A stretch of DNA of 43,163 nt from positions 1 to 43,163 of the forward strand of contig BJFZ01000009.1 of the NCBI GenBank assembly GCA_014190175.1. The letters run 5' to 3'. A program made the translations under genes and the position numbers. Of the stretch, positions 16,595 to 25,017 are shown piece after piece. The notes below the pieces were generated by a model, which saw nothing but the letters and a program-made list of their open reading frames with translations, was not told the DNA's origin and did not search any database. The number at the start of each line of letters is the position of its first letter. The first letter of the stretch is position 1. This stretch comes from Actinomycetes bacterium (GTDB lineage Bacteria > Actinomycetota > Actinomycetes > Nanopelagicales > Nanopelagicaceae).

Positions 16595-17776
16595 TTAGCT
16601 CTCTTTTCGTAAAAAGGCTCCAACAAATAGAAGCATCACGCAAGGGACTAATAAAGCAACTGTCACCGAGGTTAATTGTGCGGTGAGTGAAACTATTGTC
16701 TTTGATACAAAAACTATTAATGTATTTACTGAATTTAACTGGGCAATCACAACACTTGCTGGCAATTTGGAGCGTTTTGTTGCTTGTGACACAAATATCG
16801 ACCCAATAAATGAACATCCGAGTCCACCAATTAAAAATCCCACACTTGCGATTCCGACTCCAGCCCAAACTGAATAATCAGATACCCACCGACCCGTGAC
16901 AGTTCCGATAGCCATTCCAACTCCGCCTATTACTCCGCCCCACTTAACCAATTTCACCATCGAATACTTTTTCTCAAATCTTGCGTATTCAAGTTGGCCG
17001 ACAATAATTCCAATGGTGAAGATAAAAAATGGAATTACTGCCAAAGATTTAGATAAACCTAATTCTTCACGAGTGTAAATCGAAGCCCAATCTCCTGCAG
17101 AGAACGCGAGGAGTGAGCCAAATAGCAAACCTAAATTTACGACCCAGTCGATTTTAAAGGAAGTGAAAAATTGCGCAAACCTCACGGCATCTCTTGCTGC
17201 ATCACTTTTATTTGCTGGAACTAAAATAATATTCAGCTCTTTGACTATATAAAGAAGTAGTAAAACTGATATTGCTGAGATAACGCCTGCATGGATTTGC
17301 ACTGATGTAAATCTTGCCGCAATTCCTGCCAGTAAAGTTGTGGCCAGAGTTCCAACTGCAAAAAAACCCGACATTTTAGGAAGGTAACTTCTTTTCAACT
17401 CTTTTTCCATGGCTATTGCTTGTGCTGTAATTGCAGTGTTGAAGGCAGAGATACTTCCACCAATTGTCATGTTAAATAGAAGGAAATAAACTGGACTTGT
17501 TATCCAAGTAATTGCAGCAATCGCTGAAAACATCCATATTCCAGAAATTATCAGAACGATTCGAACGCCGTAAGCATGAACCACATGACCAATTATTAAA
17601 AGCGCAAAGAAAACCCCGAATGCGCCTGTGCTGATAATCGTGCCAAACTCACCATTACTTAAACCCAGGTTTTGTTTTACTTCAGAAAATCTAGGGATCC
17701 AAGACATAATTCCCAATCCAAAGGTGAAATAAAGCATGGCAAAAAGTCGACGATGTCTTTTAGTGATTGGATTCAT
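16595..17776 (-). CDS. MFS transporter, YbjJ-like
   Basis: 393 residues with about twelve hydrophobic segments, including a GLGIMSWIPRFSEVKQNLGLS start where Trp-x-x-Arg-x-Pro precedes the first cytoplasmic loop, as in the YbjJ/inner-membrane MFS branch. A longer polar loop after helix 6 (VPANKSDAARDAVRF) separates the two six-helix halves. Substrate cannot be told from sequence. It converges with aceE across a 20-base gap without a recognisable terminator and starts on a TAATG overlap with the thioredoxin-TPR gene, so it is probably co-transcribed with that gene. Confidence 0.88.
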   Translation of the reverse strand: MNPITKRHRRLFAMLYFTFGLGIMSWIPRFSEVKQNLGLSNGEFGTIISTGAFGVFFALLIIGHVVHAYGVRIVLIISGIWMFSAIAAITWITSPVYFLLFNMTIGGSISAFNTAITAQAIAMEKELKRSYLPKMSGFFAVGTLATTLLAGIAARFTSVQIHAGVISAISVLLLLYIVKELNIILVPANKSDAARDAVRFAQFFTSFKIDWVVNLGLLFGSLLAFSAGDWASIYTREELGLSKSLAVIPFFIFTIGIIVGQLEYARFEKKYSMVKLVKWGGVIGGVGMAIGTVTGRWVSDYSVWAGVGIASVGFLIGGLGCSFIGSIFVSQATKRSKLPASVVIAQLNSVNTLIVFVSKTIVSLTAQLTSVTVALLVPCVMLLFVGAFLRKES

Positions 17777-18693
17777 TAGAAAAGTGCTTTCGATAGGGCT
17801 GAACGGGCTGCGGTCAGGATTGGTTCGGTTGGGGCGAAGTTTTGAAAAAGTTCCAAAAGATGAGTGCGGGCGATATCGCGCTGTGCTCCTTGATTACTTG
17901 AGATAAATTGAATCAGGCGATCTAACGCTGCCTCTGCTTGTCCTGACAAAATCTCAAAATCTGCAGCCAATGCTTGGGCTTTCGCATCTTCCGGATTGGC
18001 AAGGACGGCCGCTTGGGCCGCAGTTACATCTGCTAACGAAGTACGTAGTAACAATTTTGCGTTTGCTAACCCTTGGGTCACTTCGGGATCTCCTGGTTTG
18101 CGCGCTAATACTTTTTCAAAGGTTGTAATTGCACCTTGAAAATCTCCATCTTCTAAAGCCTGGTCTGCAATTACTAAATCAGGATCATCGGGAATTACTT
18201 GCTCATTTGGAACGCCATTTGATATTCCATTCACTCCTTGCTCGGCAGCGAGTTCAACTACTTTGTTTAACACAACTTCAAGTTGATCGGCAGGAATCAT
18301 TGAATCAAATAACGGTGCAACTTGTTCGGCAATAATTGCCATAACTGTTGGGATAGTTGCAACACGTAACGCTTGTGCAACTGCAGGTTGGGCATCAGCA
18401 TTTAATACCGCCAACGACCATCTCTGTGATGCTTCGTTATATTTACGATGTAGTGCTTCTAACGCTTGAACTAGTAATTTAGATTCTTCACTTCGAGGCG
18501 ACCAAACAACCAAAATTACTGGAACTTGTTTTGAGCCAGGAATAATCTCTTTCACCAGGGAGTTTTCATCAACATCGCGGCGAGCGCTACCACCTGCACT
18601 TACGGAATCTTGAGTGGGTGTCTTTTTAGCGGCTAAAGCACTTAGGTCTATCGCTCGGTTAAATTGCTGCGGCAATCCACCCGAAATACTCAC
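17776..18693 (-). CDS. thioredoxin-fold/TPR protein without the CxxC motif (CnoX/YbbN-like)
   Basis: 305 residues. Residues about 50-150 form a thioredoxin fold, but the active-site stretch reads VVWSPRSEESKLL: no cysteine remains where WCGPCK is expected, and the protein has no Cys at all. The cis-Pro region (ATIPTVMAI) is retained. From residue about 165 on, helical repeats resemble TPR units (ALEDGDFQGAITTFEKVLARKPGDPE). E. coli CnoX/YbbN has the same architecture and acts as a chaperone-like holdase; a redox-inactive holdase or adaptor role is a reasonable inference. It lies four bases after meaB and overlaps the MFS start. Confidence 0.85.
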   Translation of the reverse strand: MSISGGLPQQFNRAIDLSALAAKKTPTQDSVSAGGSARRDVDENSLVKEIIPGSKQVPVILVVWSPRSEESKLLVQALEALHRKYNEASQRWSLAVLNADAQPAVAQALRVATIPTVMAIIAEQVAPLFDSMIPADQLEVVLNKVVELAAEQGVNGISNGVPNEQVIPDDPDLVIADQALEDGDFQGAITTFEKVLARKPGDPEVTQGLANAKLLLRTSLADVTAAQAAVLANPEDAKAQALAADFEILSGQAEAALDRLIQFISSNQGAQRDIARTHLLELFQNFAPTEPILTAARSALSKALF

Positions 18694-18697
18694 CCCG

Positions 18698-19483
18698 CTA
18701 TCCTGCCACCGATTTGCGCCATTTGCGATGGTTTTCGACCGCGCCTAAAATTTCATTAACACCAATATTTTCTTGCGCTGATGCAATTAAGATTTCTGGT
18801 TTCCAGCCATCAGTACGTGGTGATAATTCGATTGATCTCGCTAATTCAGATGCCACAGATTGAGCCCCAGCTAAATCTCGGTCACTCTTATTGATTACGT
18901 AGATATCACCGATTTCTAAGATCCCAGCTTTTGCTGCTTGAACTCCATCACCCATGCCAGGTGCCAGTAAGACAATTACAGTGTCTACATACTTCATAAT
19001 CTCAACTTCACTCTGACCAACTCCAACTGTCTCAACAATAATTTCGGTAAAGCCAGCGTTGGCCACTAATGCGATTGCTTGTGGAGTTGCGGAAGCTAAT
19101 CCGCCTAAATGCCCCCGCGATCCCATCGAACGTATGTAAACCCCATCATCCAAGTAATGCTCTTGCATCCGAATTCGATCCCCAAGTAGCGCGCCTCCAG
19201 TAATTGGCGAAGATGGATCAACTGCTAAAACCCCAACTAAATCCCCACCTCTGCGGATCGCCTTCACCAATGCTGAAGTAATAGTGGATTTACCAACTCC
19301 AGGGGAACCAGTTATGCCGATACTCCGGCTCTTTGAGTGACCTTCTGCCACCAGTTGATCGGGCAATTTCCCGCCATCTTCAACCCATGAAATTGCTTTT
19401 GCTAAAGCGGGTATATCAAGGGCAATCTCGCCACGAGCAAGCGCTTCGCTATCAAAAGCCGGGTCTGGACTCACATATGACAC
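18698..19483 (-). CDS. meaB: MeaB-type GTPase, chaperone of methylmalonyl-CoA mutase (short form)
   Basis: 261 residues, G3E-family P-loop GTPase that loads and protects B12-dependent methylmalonyl-CoA mutase. Walker A GSPGVGKST is at 59-67, followed by VDPSSPITGGALLGDRIRM, the ETVGVGQSE switch and the NKSD guanine motif. Family members usually run to 300-330 residues; this one stops just after the last helix of the G domain, so the C-terminal dimerisation extension appears to be absent. The start is GTG at 19481-19483, only 11 bases from the likely start of the divergent epimerase gene. The mutase itself is outside the window. Function fits with the epimerase next door and the adenosyltransferase at 27326. 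Confidence 0.9.
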   Translation of the reverse strand: MSYVSPDPAFDSEALARGEIALDIPALAKAISWVEDGGKLPDQLVAEGHSKSRSIGITGSPGVGKSTITSALVKAIRRGGDLVGVLAVDPSSPITGGALLGDRIRMQEHYLDDGVYIRSMGSRGHLGGLASATPQAIALVANAGFTEIIVETVGVGQSEVEIMKYVDTVIVLLAPGMGDGVQAAKAGILEIGDIYVINKSDRDLAGAQSVASELARSIELSPRTDGWKPEILIASAQENIGVNEILGAVENHRKWRKSVAG

Positions 19484-19494
19484 GATACGACGCT

Positions 19495-19950
19495 ATGAAC
19501 GCTTTTGCGAGTCAACCACCGATCATTCCAAACATTCCTGGGATTCTAGGCTTTGACCATGTGGGTGTAGCAGTTGCAGATTTAAATGAGGGCATTACTT
19601 TCTATCAAAACATTTTTGGTGCGGTCTTACTTCATCAAGAAATTAACTCTGCGCAAGGGGTGCATGAAGCGATGCTCTCTATCGGCACTACTGGTAATTC
19701 GACTTTGCAATTGTTAGCTCCCCTAACTCCCGAATCACCAATCGGAAAATTCTTAAGTAAAAATGGCCCTGGAATTCAACAACTGGCACTTACCGTAAAA
19801 GATCTACAAGCGGCTATGGATGCCGCAGTTGATCTAGGAATTAGAGTATTAAATCCAGCACCAGTGGTTGGAAGTAAAGGAGCACTAATTAATTTCTTGC
19901 ACCCAAAAGATTGCGGCGGAGTTCTTATCGAACTCGTTCAAGCAAAGTAA
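19495..19950 (+). CDS. mce: methylmalonyl-CoA epimerase (VOC/glyoxalase fold)
   Basis: About 151 residues from the ATG at 19495; an in-frame ATG at 19477 would overlap the divergent meaB start, and longer frames to 19333 run through meaB. The enzyme interconverts (2S)- and (2R)-methylmalonyl-CoA. GFDHVGVAVADL carries the first metal-ligand His, the last is the Glu in GVLIELVQ. Where many epimerases have GxHHxA, this one reads GIQQLAL, so one His ligand is replaced by Gln; I believe other actinobacterial members share this. There is no Shine-Dalgarno, suggesting leaderless translation from a promoter inside meaB. Confidence 0.88.
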   Translation: MNAFASQPPIIPNIPGILGFDHVGVAVADLNEGITFYQNIFGAVLLHQEINSAQGVHEAMLSIGTTGNSTLQLLAPLTPESPIGKFLSKNGPGIQQLALTVKDLQAAMDAAVDLGIRVLNPAPVVGSKGALINFLHPKDCGGVLIELVQAK

Positions 19951-19982
19951 ATTTGTTAGAGTCCTTAGGGTCATTAGAGTCA

Positions 19983-21209
19983 CTAAAGTCTAAGCGCGTT
20001 GTAATCCAGTCTTCCCGGTAACACATCTGCAAAATATGATGCGGCGGCTGTTGGTAAACCAACATCTTCACCGGCTCGTTCATTAAGAAACCAGCGATGT
20101 TCTAGCACTTCGTGAAACAACTGAGCCGGTGGTAATTTTCCACGCAATGAATCAGGCATCGAACTCATAATTGGGTTGAAGATCTCTCGTTGCCATTTTC
20201 TGGCAGTTTCACGCTCTGGTGGAAGCGGTGTTGATTCGCGCGCTCGATATCTATCGAAAGAGGCCAAGATTCGCTTTGCCTGCAACTCCTCCGCTTCTAG
20301 CCCAATCAAATTTCGTAAACGGTTTTGGTGGTAACCGGCAGCAACCAATTTTGGTTGGAAAATTAAAGCTTGCTTAGCACCATCAAGTGAAACTGAAACT
20401 TCTTCTACGGCAAAACCTAAATCTTGCAGAGCGCGCATCGCCCGTTCTACTGCTTTACGATCATTTGGATCTAACTCTTGCTTCTCTTTCAACATCGCCC
20501 AAAGTCTGCGATAACGTTTGACTACTGCTTCACTTGAACGGATCGGATCAATTCCTGGGTGCAGCAATCCACCGGATGCTAAATCATCCAACTCTGCAGC
20601 CACATTAAAGAGGGCAATCTCTAAATCATGCTCTCGCTGACCATTGGATAAGTGTTCATGAAATTCACCAGTTTCAGCATCTACTAAATAAGCAGCAAAA
20701 CCATCACCATCGCGCCGAAATAAGGTATTTGAAAGCGAGCAATCTCCCCACCAAAATCCCAATAGATGTAATCGAACTAATAAAAGCGAAAGTGCGCTTG
20801 CCATAGTCTCGATCTCATGCGGAGTCACATTTCGCGTCAAAATAATTCGGTAAGGAAGTGAGAATGGCAGGTATCGAGTAACGATAATTGCCGGAAGTGG
20901 ATCCCCTGTTGCACTTTTGCGGCCATCAACAACTGCAATTGGTTCAACTGATGGAGCAGATCTATTTGCCAGTTCACGAAGATGTGCGTACTCACGTTTT
21001 GCGAATTCGGGGACAGTTTCCTTAATTGCAAAAACTTCTGCTTTTTCAGGTGTGCCTACATTTACAAGCCGAACCACATGCCGTGAAATACCGCGCTGTG
21101 CACCAAGTTCGGCATCTTCCTCCCACTGTTCTAATGGGAGTTCCCATGGCAATGAGGTCAATAAGGCGATCTCTTCTCCGGAACCTAGAATCGTCAACGC
21201 CATAGCCAT
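19983..21209 (-). CDS. DUF4032 protein with kinase-like fold
   Basis: 408 residues. The N-terminal two thirds resemble a lipopolysaccharide-kinase or Rio-type kinase: a possible ATP-Lys in FAIKETVPEF, a catalytic-loop-like WWGDCSLSNTLF (Asp and Asn kept, His replaced) and a DFG-like LVDAETGEF. The C-terminal third (about 300-408) contains the DUF4032 features AAGYHQNRLRNLIGLEAEE and EVLEHRWFLNERAGEDVG. The family is found mainly in actinobacteria and its substrate is unknown. It converges on the epimerase and is divergent from the AI-2E permease with a 41-base gap. Confidence 0.82.
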   Translation of the reverse strand: MAMALTILGSGEEIALLTSLPWELPLEQWEEDAELGAQRGISRHVVRLVNVGTPEKAEVFAIKETVPEFAKREYAHLRELANRSAPSVEPIAVVDGRKSATGDPLPAIIVTRYLPFSLPYRIILTRNVTPHEIETMASALSLLLVRLHLLGFWWGDCSLSNTLFRRDGDGFAAYLVDAETGEFHEHLSNGQREHDLEIALFNVAAELDDLASGGLLHPGIDPIRSSEAVVKRYRRLWAMLKEKQELDPNDRKAVERAMRALQDLGFAVEEVSVSLDGAKQALIFQPKLVAAGYHQNRLRNLIGLEAEELQAKRILASFDRYRARESTPLPPERETARKWQREIFNPIMSSMPDSLRGKLPPAQLFHEVLEHRWFLNERAGEDVGLPTAAASYFADVLPGRLDYNALRL

Positions 21210-21250
21210 ATTCTCGCCTATTTAAGTTAACGGGAGTTAAACTCACCCTT

Positions 21251-22339
21251 ATGGCCTCAAAATCTGGCGCAGATTCATCATATGGTGAGCCTGGTGCTCC
21301 ATTTAATCAAAGCCATCCCTTCTACTTTGGTTTTATCGCAGCTCTCGGAGCGCTGAGTGCGATAGTTCTGATGCGTGCGCTTGCTTCAGTAAGTCAAGTT
21401 TTCGTACTGCTCGTTGTAGCAATGTTTTTAGCTATGGGATTAAATCCCGCAGTTGAGGCAATTAGAAGACGTGGGTTAAAAAGATCAAATGCCGTTGCTG
21501 TCGTGTTCGCTTGTGTCATTGGATTTGTAATTCTCTTTGGATATTTGGTTATTCCACCGATCGTTTCTCAGAGCAATCAACTTATCGCTTCCTCGCCAGA
21601 ATTATTAAATAACTTAACTAAAAATCCAACAATCGCACATTTGAATGAGCAGTATGGAGTTATCGATACTCTGCAAAGTAAGTTGCAACTCTGGATCAAA
21701 GATGGAAAATTTGTATTGACAGCTTTTGGTGGAATCGTTGGAGTTGGAAAATCAGTATTGTCTGGAGCATTTTCAGCACTAACAATTATCGTACTGACTC
21801 TTTATTTTTTAACTTCACTTCCGCAGATCACTAAGATCGCTTACCGCTTGGCTCCAGCTTCGCGTCGTGAGAGAATTGCAAATATCTCAGATGCAATCAT
21901 CGCTCGAATTGGTACTTTTGTCGGAAGCCAAGTTTCAATTTCTGCATTAGCAGCAGTAGTGATGTTTGTGGTCGGAGAAATACTCCGAATTCCTTATGCA
22001 ACTTCAATTGCCATGGTCGTTTTTGTTGCTGCTTTAATCCCTCTAGTTGGCCATTTTATCGCGGGATCAATTTTTACAATTGTGGCCACTGCTCAAACCC
22101 CAACTACTGGTTTAGTGGCATTTATTATTTATGTACTTTACGTACAAATTGAGAATTACATAATTGCACCCAGAATCATGAAGCGTTCTCTCTCAATACC
22201 TGGAATAGTTACTATTGTTTCCGCGTTAATTGGAACCTCGCTTCTTGGATTAGTTGGCGGTTTGCTTGCAGTCCCAGTTGCCGCTGCGGTTATTTTGATT
22301 TTAGAAGAGGTAGTTTTCCCACGTGCCGAGAAAAGTTAA
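21251..22339 (+). CDS. AI-2E/PerM family membrane protein
   Basis: 362 residues with about eight membrane segments, matching the AI-2E transporter (YdiK/PerM/TqsA) family. Visible landmarks are two N-terminal helices, the GLNPAVEAIRRRGLKRSNAV loop, an amphipathic region with VSQSNQLIASSPELLNNL, and the C-terminal ALIPLVGHFIAGSIFTIVA and QIENYIIAPRIMKRSLSI motifs typical of the family. Members export signalling molecules or act as ion antiporters; the substrate here is unknown. Its end overlaps the convergent hydrolase gene by four bases. Confidence 0.92.
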   Translation: MASKSGADSSYGEPGAPFNQSHPFYFGFIAALGALSAIVLMRALASVSQVFVLLVVAMFLAMGLNPAVEAIRRRGLKRSNAVAVVFACVIGFVILFGYLVIPPIVSQSNQLIASSPELLNNLTKNPTIAHLNEQYGVIDTLQSKLQLWIKDGKFVLTAFGGIVGVGKSVLSGAFSALTIIVLTLYFLTSLPQITKIAYRLAPASRRERIANISDAIIARIGTFVGSQVSISALAAVVMFVVGEILRIPYATSIAMVVFVAALIPLVGHFIAGSIFTIVATAQTPTTGLVAFIIYVLYVQIENYIIAPRIMKRSLSIPGIVTIVSALIGTSLLGLVGGLLAVPVAAAVILILEEVVFPRAEKS

Positions 22340-23064
22340 TACTCTGTAGGTAGTGGGGCTTTGGCGGGATTCACAATTTTAGTAATTTCATTTAACACCC
22401 GATAAACATACGGCTCGCCCACCCAAAGATGCTTTGCTCCATCAACAGCAATGATTTCAATCTGTGTTAGCGGCTCAAAAGCAGTTATCGCTTCTTTTGG
22501 CTTCAAGTAATCATCAAACTCTGGAACAAGAGCAATAACTGGCCGACCATCATCTGCCCACCATTGCAGATCACTTAATTTTGCAGTACGTAATGGAGGA
22601 CTAAGCAAAATCAAACCTTTAACTCGCGGATCTCTGGCATGACGTAGAGCTAAATCTGTTCCGAAAGACCAACCAACTATCCAAAGATTTTGCGAATCAG
22701 AATTATCAGAATTAGTTGCTGCAAAATCTATTGCTGCTTGCACATCATAGATTTCGCCATCACCATTTTCAAAATGTCCATCGCTACGACCAGCTTCACT
22801 CTCTGTTCCCCGCGAGTTGAAACGCAAGATAGTTAAATCAGCTAACTCGGGCAAACGTGCTGCGGCTTTACGGAAGATATGACTATCCATCATTCCTCCG
22901 GCCGTTGGCAGAGGGTGCAGCATCACCAGAGTTCCAGCACTAGGTTTTGTGGGTCTCAGTGGTCGTGCGATTTCGGCGACTAAGTTCAAGCCATCAGAGG
23001 TCAACAACTTAAATGGTTCACGAAGTGCTGGGAGCACAGTGCTTGCTCTGATCAGTTCGGTCAT
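22336..23064 (-). CDS. alpha/beta hydrolase
   Basis: 242 residues, cytoplasmic, no signal peptide. The nucleophile elbow GWSFG places Ser133. The oxyanion-loop region is VMLHPLPTAGGMMDSH, and late acidic and His residues (PEFDDYLKP and DGAKHLWVGE) complete a triad. The HP-L-P-x-GG-x-M-D and RFNSRG segments resemble the dienelactone-hydrolase-like branch annotated as alpha/beta superfamily hydrolases of unknown substrate. It converges with and overlaps the AI-2E gene by four bases. Confidence 0.85.
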   Translation of the reverse strand: MTELIRASTVLPALREPFKLLTSDGLNLVAEIARPLRPTKPSAGTLVMLHPLPTAGGMMDSHIFRKAAARLPELADLTILRFNSRGTESEAGRSDGHFENGDGEIYDVQAAIDFAATNSDNSDSQNLWIVGWSFGTDLALRHARDPRVKGLILLSPPLRTAKLSDLQWWADDGRPVIALVPEFDDYLKPKEAITAFEPLTQIEIIAVDGAKHLWVGEPYVYRVLNEITKIVNPAKAPLPTEY

Positions 23065-23151
23065 TCTCTAATTATGCGCTAACACAGATAAGGAAATTAC
23101 TTATTTATTGCTTTATTGCTGAAAAGTGTGACGAACTGAGATGATTAGCAG

Positions 23152-24630
23152 ATGTCCCAAACCGCAGATTCAACTTTTGCGACCCACTACCCGGCAACTG
23201 GTGCTGTTTTCGCAAATTATCCAAATACTTCAGCGAACCAGGTTCAAGAAGCTATCGAGCGCGCTCGTAAATCCCAAATTTGGTGGGCCTCCCAAAGTGG
23301 CCACAGTCGCCGGAAAATTCTCTTGGCTTGGAATCAGCTTTTAACAAAACGTATTGACGAGGGTGCTCAATTAGTTTCTGCCGAGACGGGAAAACCATTT
23401 AGCGATGCGAAACTTGAAACCTCACTTGCAATTGGCCATCTGGGTTGGGCGGCACGCAAAGCCAGCTTTTACTTGAAAACCACTAACCGCTCACCTGGAT
23501 TGTTGATGGCAAATATGTCTGCGCAAGTTGAGCGATCTCCATTTGGCGTTGTCGGCATTATCGGTCCATGGAATTATCCAATTTTCACCCCAATGGGATC
23601 AATCGCTTACGCATTAGCTGCAGGGAATACGGTGGTATTCAAACCCAGTGAATACACACCTGCTGTTGCAATATGGCTTGAAGCAACGCTTCGTGAAGTA
23701 CACCCTGAGCATGATCTTTTAACAATAATTCCGGGTTTGCCAGAAACTGGAAAATTTTTAACGGCAGCCACATCTGGAGTAGATAAAATTTCATTTACTG
23801 GATCTACCGTGACTGCAAAAAAAGTTGCTGCTGTTTGTGTCGAGAAGATGATTCCCTTTGTACTTGAATGCGGTGGTAAAGATCCAGTTATTGTTGATAA
23901 AGATGCAAACTTAGCTCTAGCCGCCGAATTTACATTGTGGTCTGGGATGTCAAACGCCGGTCAAACATGCATTAGTGCAGAACGGGTATATGTGCATGAA
24001 GTAGTCGCTGATAAATTTATAGAAATATTAAAATTTAAAGCAAATGCAATATCCGCAGGTGTCAATTATGGACCCGCAACCATGCCTCGTCAGTTAGATA
24101 TCATTCAATCTCATATTGATAGCGCTCTACATGATGGCGGCTCAGCAATTGTTGGCGGATCAGAGTCAGTGCATAAGCCTTTTGTAGATCCAGTAATTAT
24201 TTGTGAAGTAGCTGAATCTTCACCTGCGATCACCGAAGAAACTTTTGGACCAGTCTTGATTGTAAATCGCGTTCCAACTATGGATGAAGCAATAAAAAGA
24301 GCTAACGCCACCTCATACGGTTTGGCTGCTGCTGTTTGGTCTAAACACCATGGTCATGAAATTGCCACACAACTCAGATGTGGCATGGTTTCTATCAATT
24401 CAGCAATCTCCTTTGCTGCTATTGCATCATTGCCTTTTGGTGGTGTTAAAAATAGTGGAATGGGGCGAATTCACGGGCCTGAAGGATTGCTTGAATTTAC
24501 GTATCCACGCTCAGTTGTAAAACCATACTTTCAATTACCTTTAAAATTTACTACATTTAATAGAACTGCTCGAGCAGATAAAATAATTACCGGAATTGTA
24601 AAATTGTTGCATGGGAAAAGTATTGGATAA
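23152..24630 (+). CDS. NAD(P)-dependent aldehyde dehydrogenase
   Basis: 492 residues, full length for the ALDH superfamily; oxidises an aldehyde to the acid in the cytoplasm. Asn141 lies in GPWNYP, coenzyme Lys164 in FKPSEYTP, general base Glu239 in LECGGKDP and nucleophile Cys273 in NAGQTC. The C-terminal NRTARADKIITGIVKLLHG tail is like that of succinate-semialdehyde-type or long-chain aldehyde dehydrogenases, but I cannot decide the substrate. The 87-base region before it contains no clear Shine-Dalgarno. It converges with the zinc-ribbon gene 12 bases away. Confidence 0.92.
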   Translation: MSQTADSTFATHYPATGAVFANYPNTSANQVQEAIERARKSQIWWASQSGHSRRKILLAWNQLLTKRIDEGAQLVSAETGKPFSDAKLETSLAIGHLGWAARKASFYLKTTNRSPGLLMANMSAQVERSPFGVVGIIGPWNYPIFTPMGSIAYALAAGNTVVFKPSEYTPAVAIWLEATLREVHPEHDLLTIIPGLPETGKFLTAATSGVDKISFTGSTVTAKKVAAVCVEKMIPFVLECGGKDPVIVDKDANLALAAEFTLWSGMSNAGQTCISAERVYVHEVVADKFIEILKFKANAISAGVNYGPATMPRQLDIIQSHIDSALHDGGSAIVGGSESVHKPFVDPVIICEVAESSPAITEETFGPVLIVNRVPTMDEAIKRANATSYGLAAAVWSKHHGHEIATQLRCGMVSINSAISFAAIASLPFGGVKNSGMGRIHGPEGLLEFTYPRSVVKPYFQLPLKFTTFNRTARADKIITGIVKLLHGKSIG

Positions 24631-24642
24631 ATTATTTAGTAG

Positions 24643-24939
24643 TTAATATCTTGGGGCCTTACGAGTTCGTTCAATCTTTGGTGCCCGGCGATTGCGAGAT
24701 TCCCAACAAGGTGTATGCCAGTGTCGTCTGGTTTCTGCATCATCCTCAACCCAAGCAACAACATGTGGCGTGCCCATCCGTATCTCTTGATCGCAACCTG
24801 GGCAGCGATAAACTTTGCTGGAACTAGAGCCGGTAATTCTTCTTACACGGTAACCATCTTCAAGGGTTTCATTGGATGGATTTATTTCACGCTCGCCATC
24901 ATCATCACTAGGGGCACGGCGATGTTTACGAGGGCTCAC
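24643..24939 (-). CDS. small actinobacterial zinc-ribbon-like protein
   Basis: 98 residues, basic and acidic patches at the N-terminus, then a metal-binding-like core: YRCPGCDQEI, GTPHVVAWVEDD, RRHWHTPCW. Cys-x-x-Cys plus later His and Cys would make one zinc site. Close relatives in actinobacteria are often labelled ATP/GTP-binding protein without evidence. It is divergent from the ABC exporter genes. Function unknown. Confidence 0.8.
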   Translation of the reverse strand: MSPRKHRRAPSDDDGEREINPSNETLEDGYRVRRITGSSSSKVYRCPGCDQEIRMGTPHVVAWVEDDAETRRHWHTPCWESRNRRAPKIERTRKAPRY

Positions 24940-24992
24940 TCTCCAATTCTTACCTACTTTCCACTTCTTATGAATCTGGATTACCCCCCGCC

Positions 24993-25007
24993 TTGCCGAT
25001 ATGGCAA
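24993..25007. promoter_or_regulatory. short palindrome before the ABC exporter genes
   Basis: TTGCC (24993-24997) and GGCAA (25003-25007) form a perfect 5-bp inverted repeat around GATAT, 10 bases before the likely GTG start of the ATPase gene. It may be a repressor operator; the site is short and could be chance. Confidence 0.3.
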
Positions 25008-25017
25008 AGTAGGGAGT

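Noticed and set aside
19333..19494. N-terminal extension of the epimerase frame
   Set aside because: It lies inside meaB on the opposite strand and adds nothing resembling the VOC fold; the ATG at 19495 gives the normal family length.
24715..25017. N-terminal extension of the ABC ATPase frame
   Set aside because: This part is antiparallel to the conserved zinc-ribbon gene, shows no ABC features, and a GTG at 25018 directly precedes the conserved domain.
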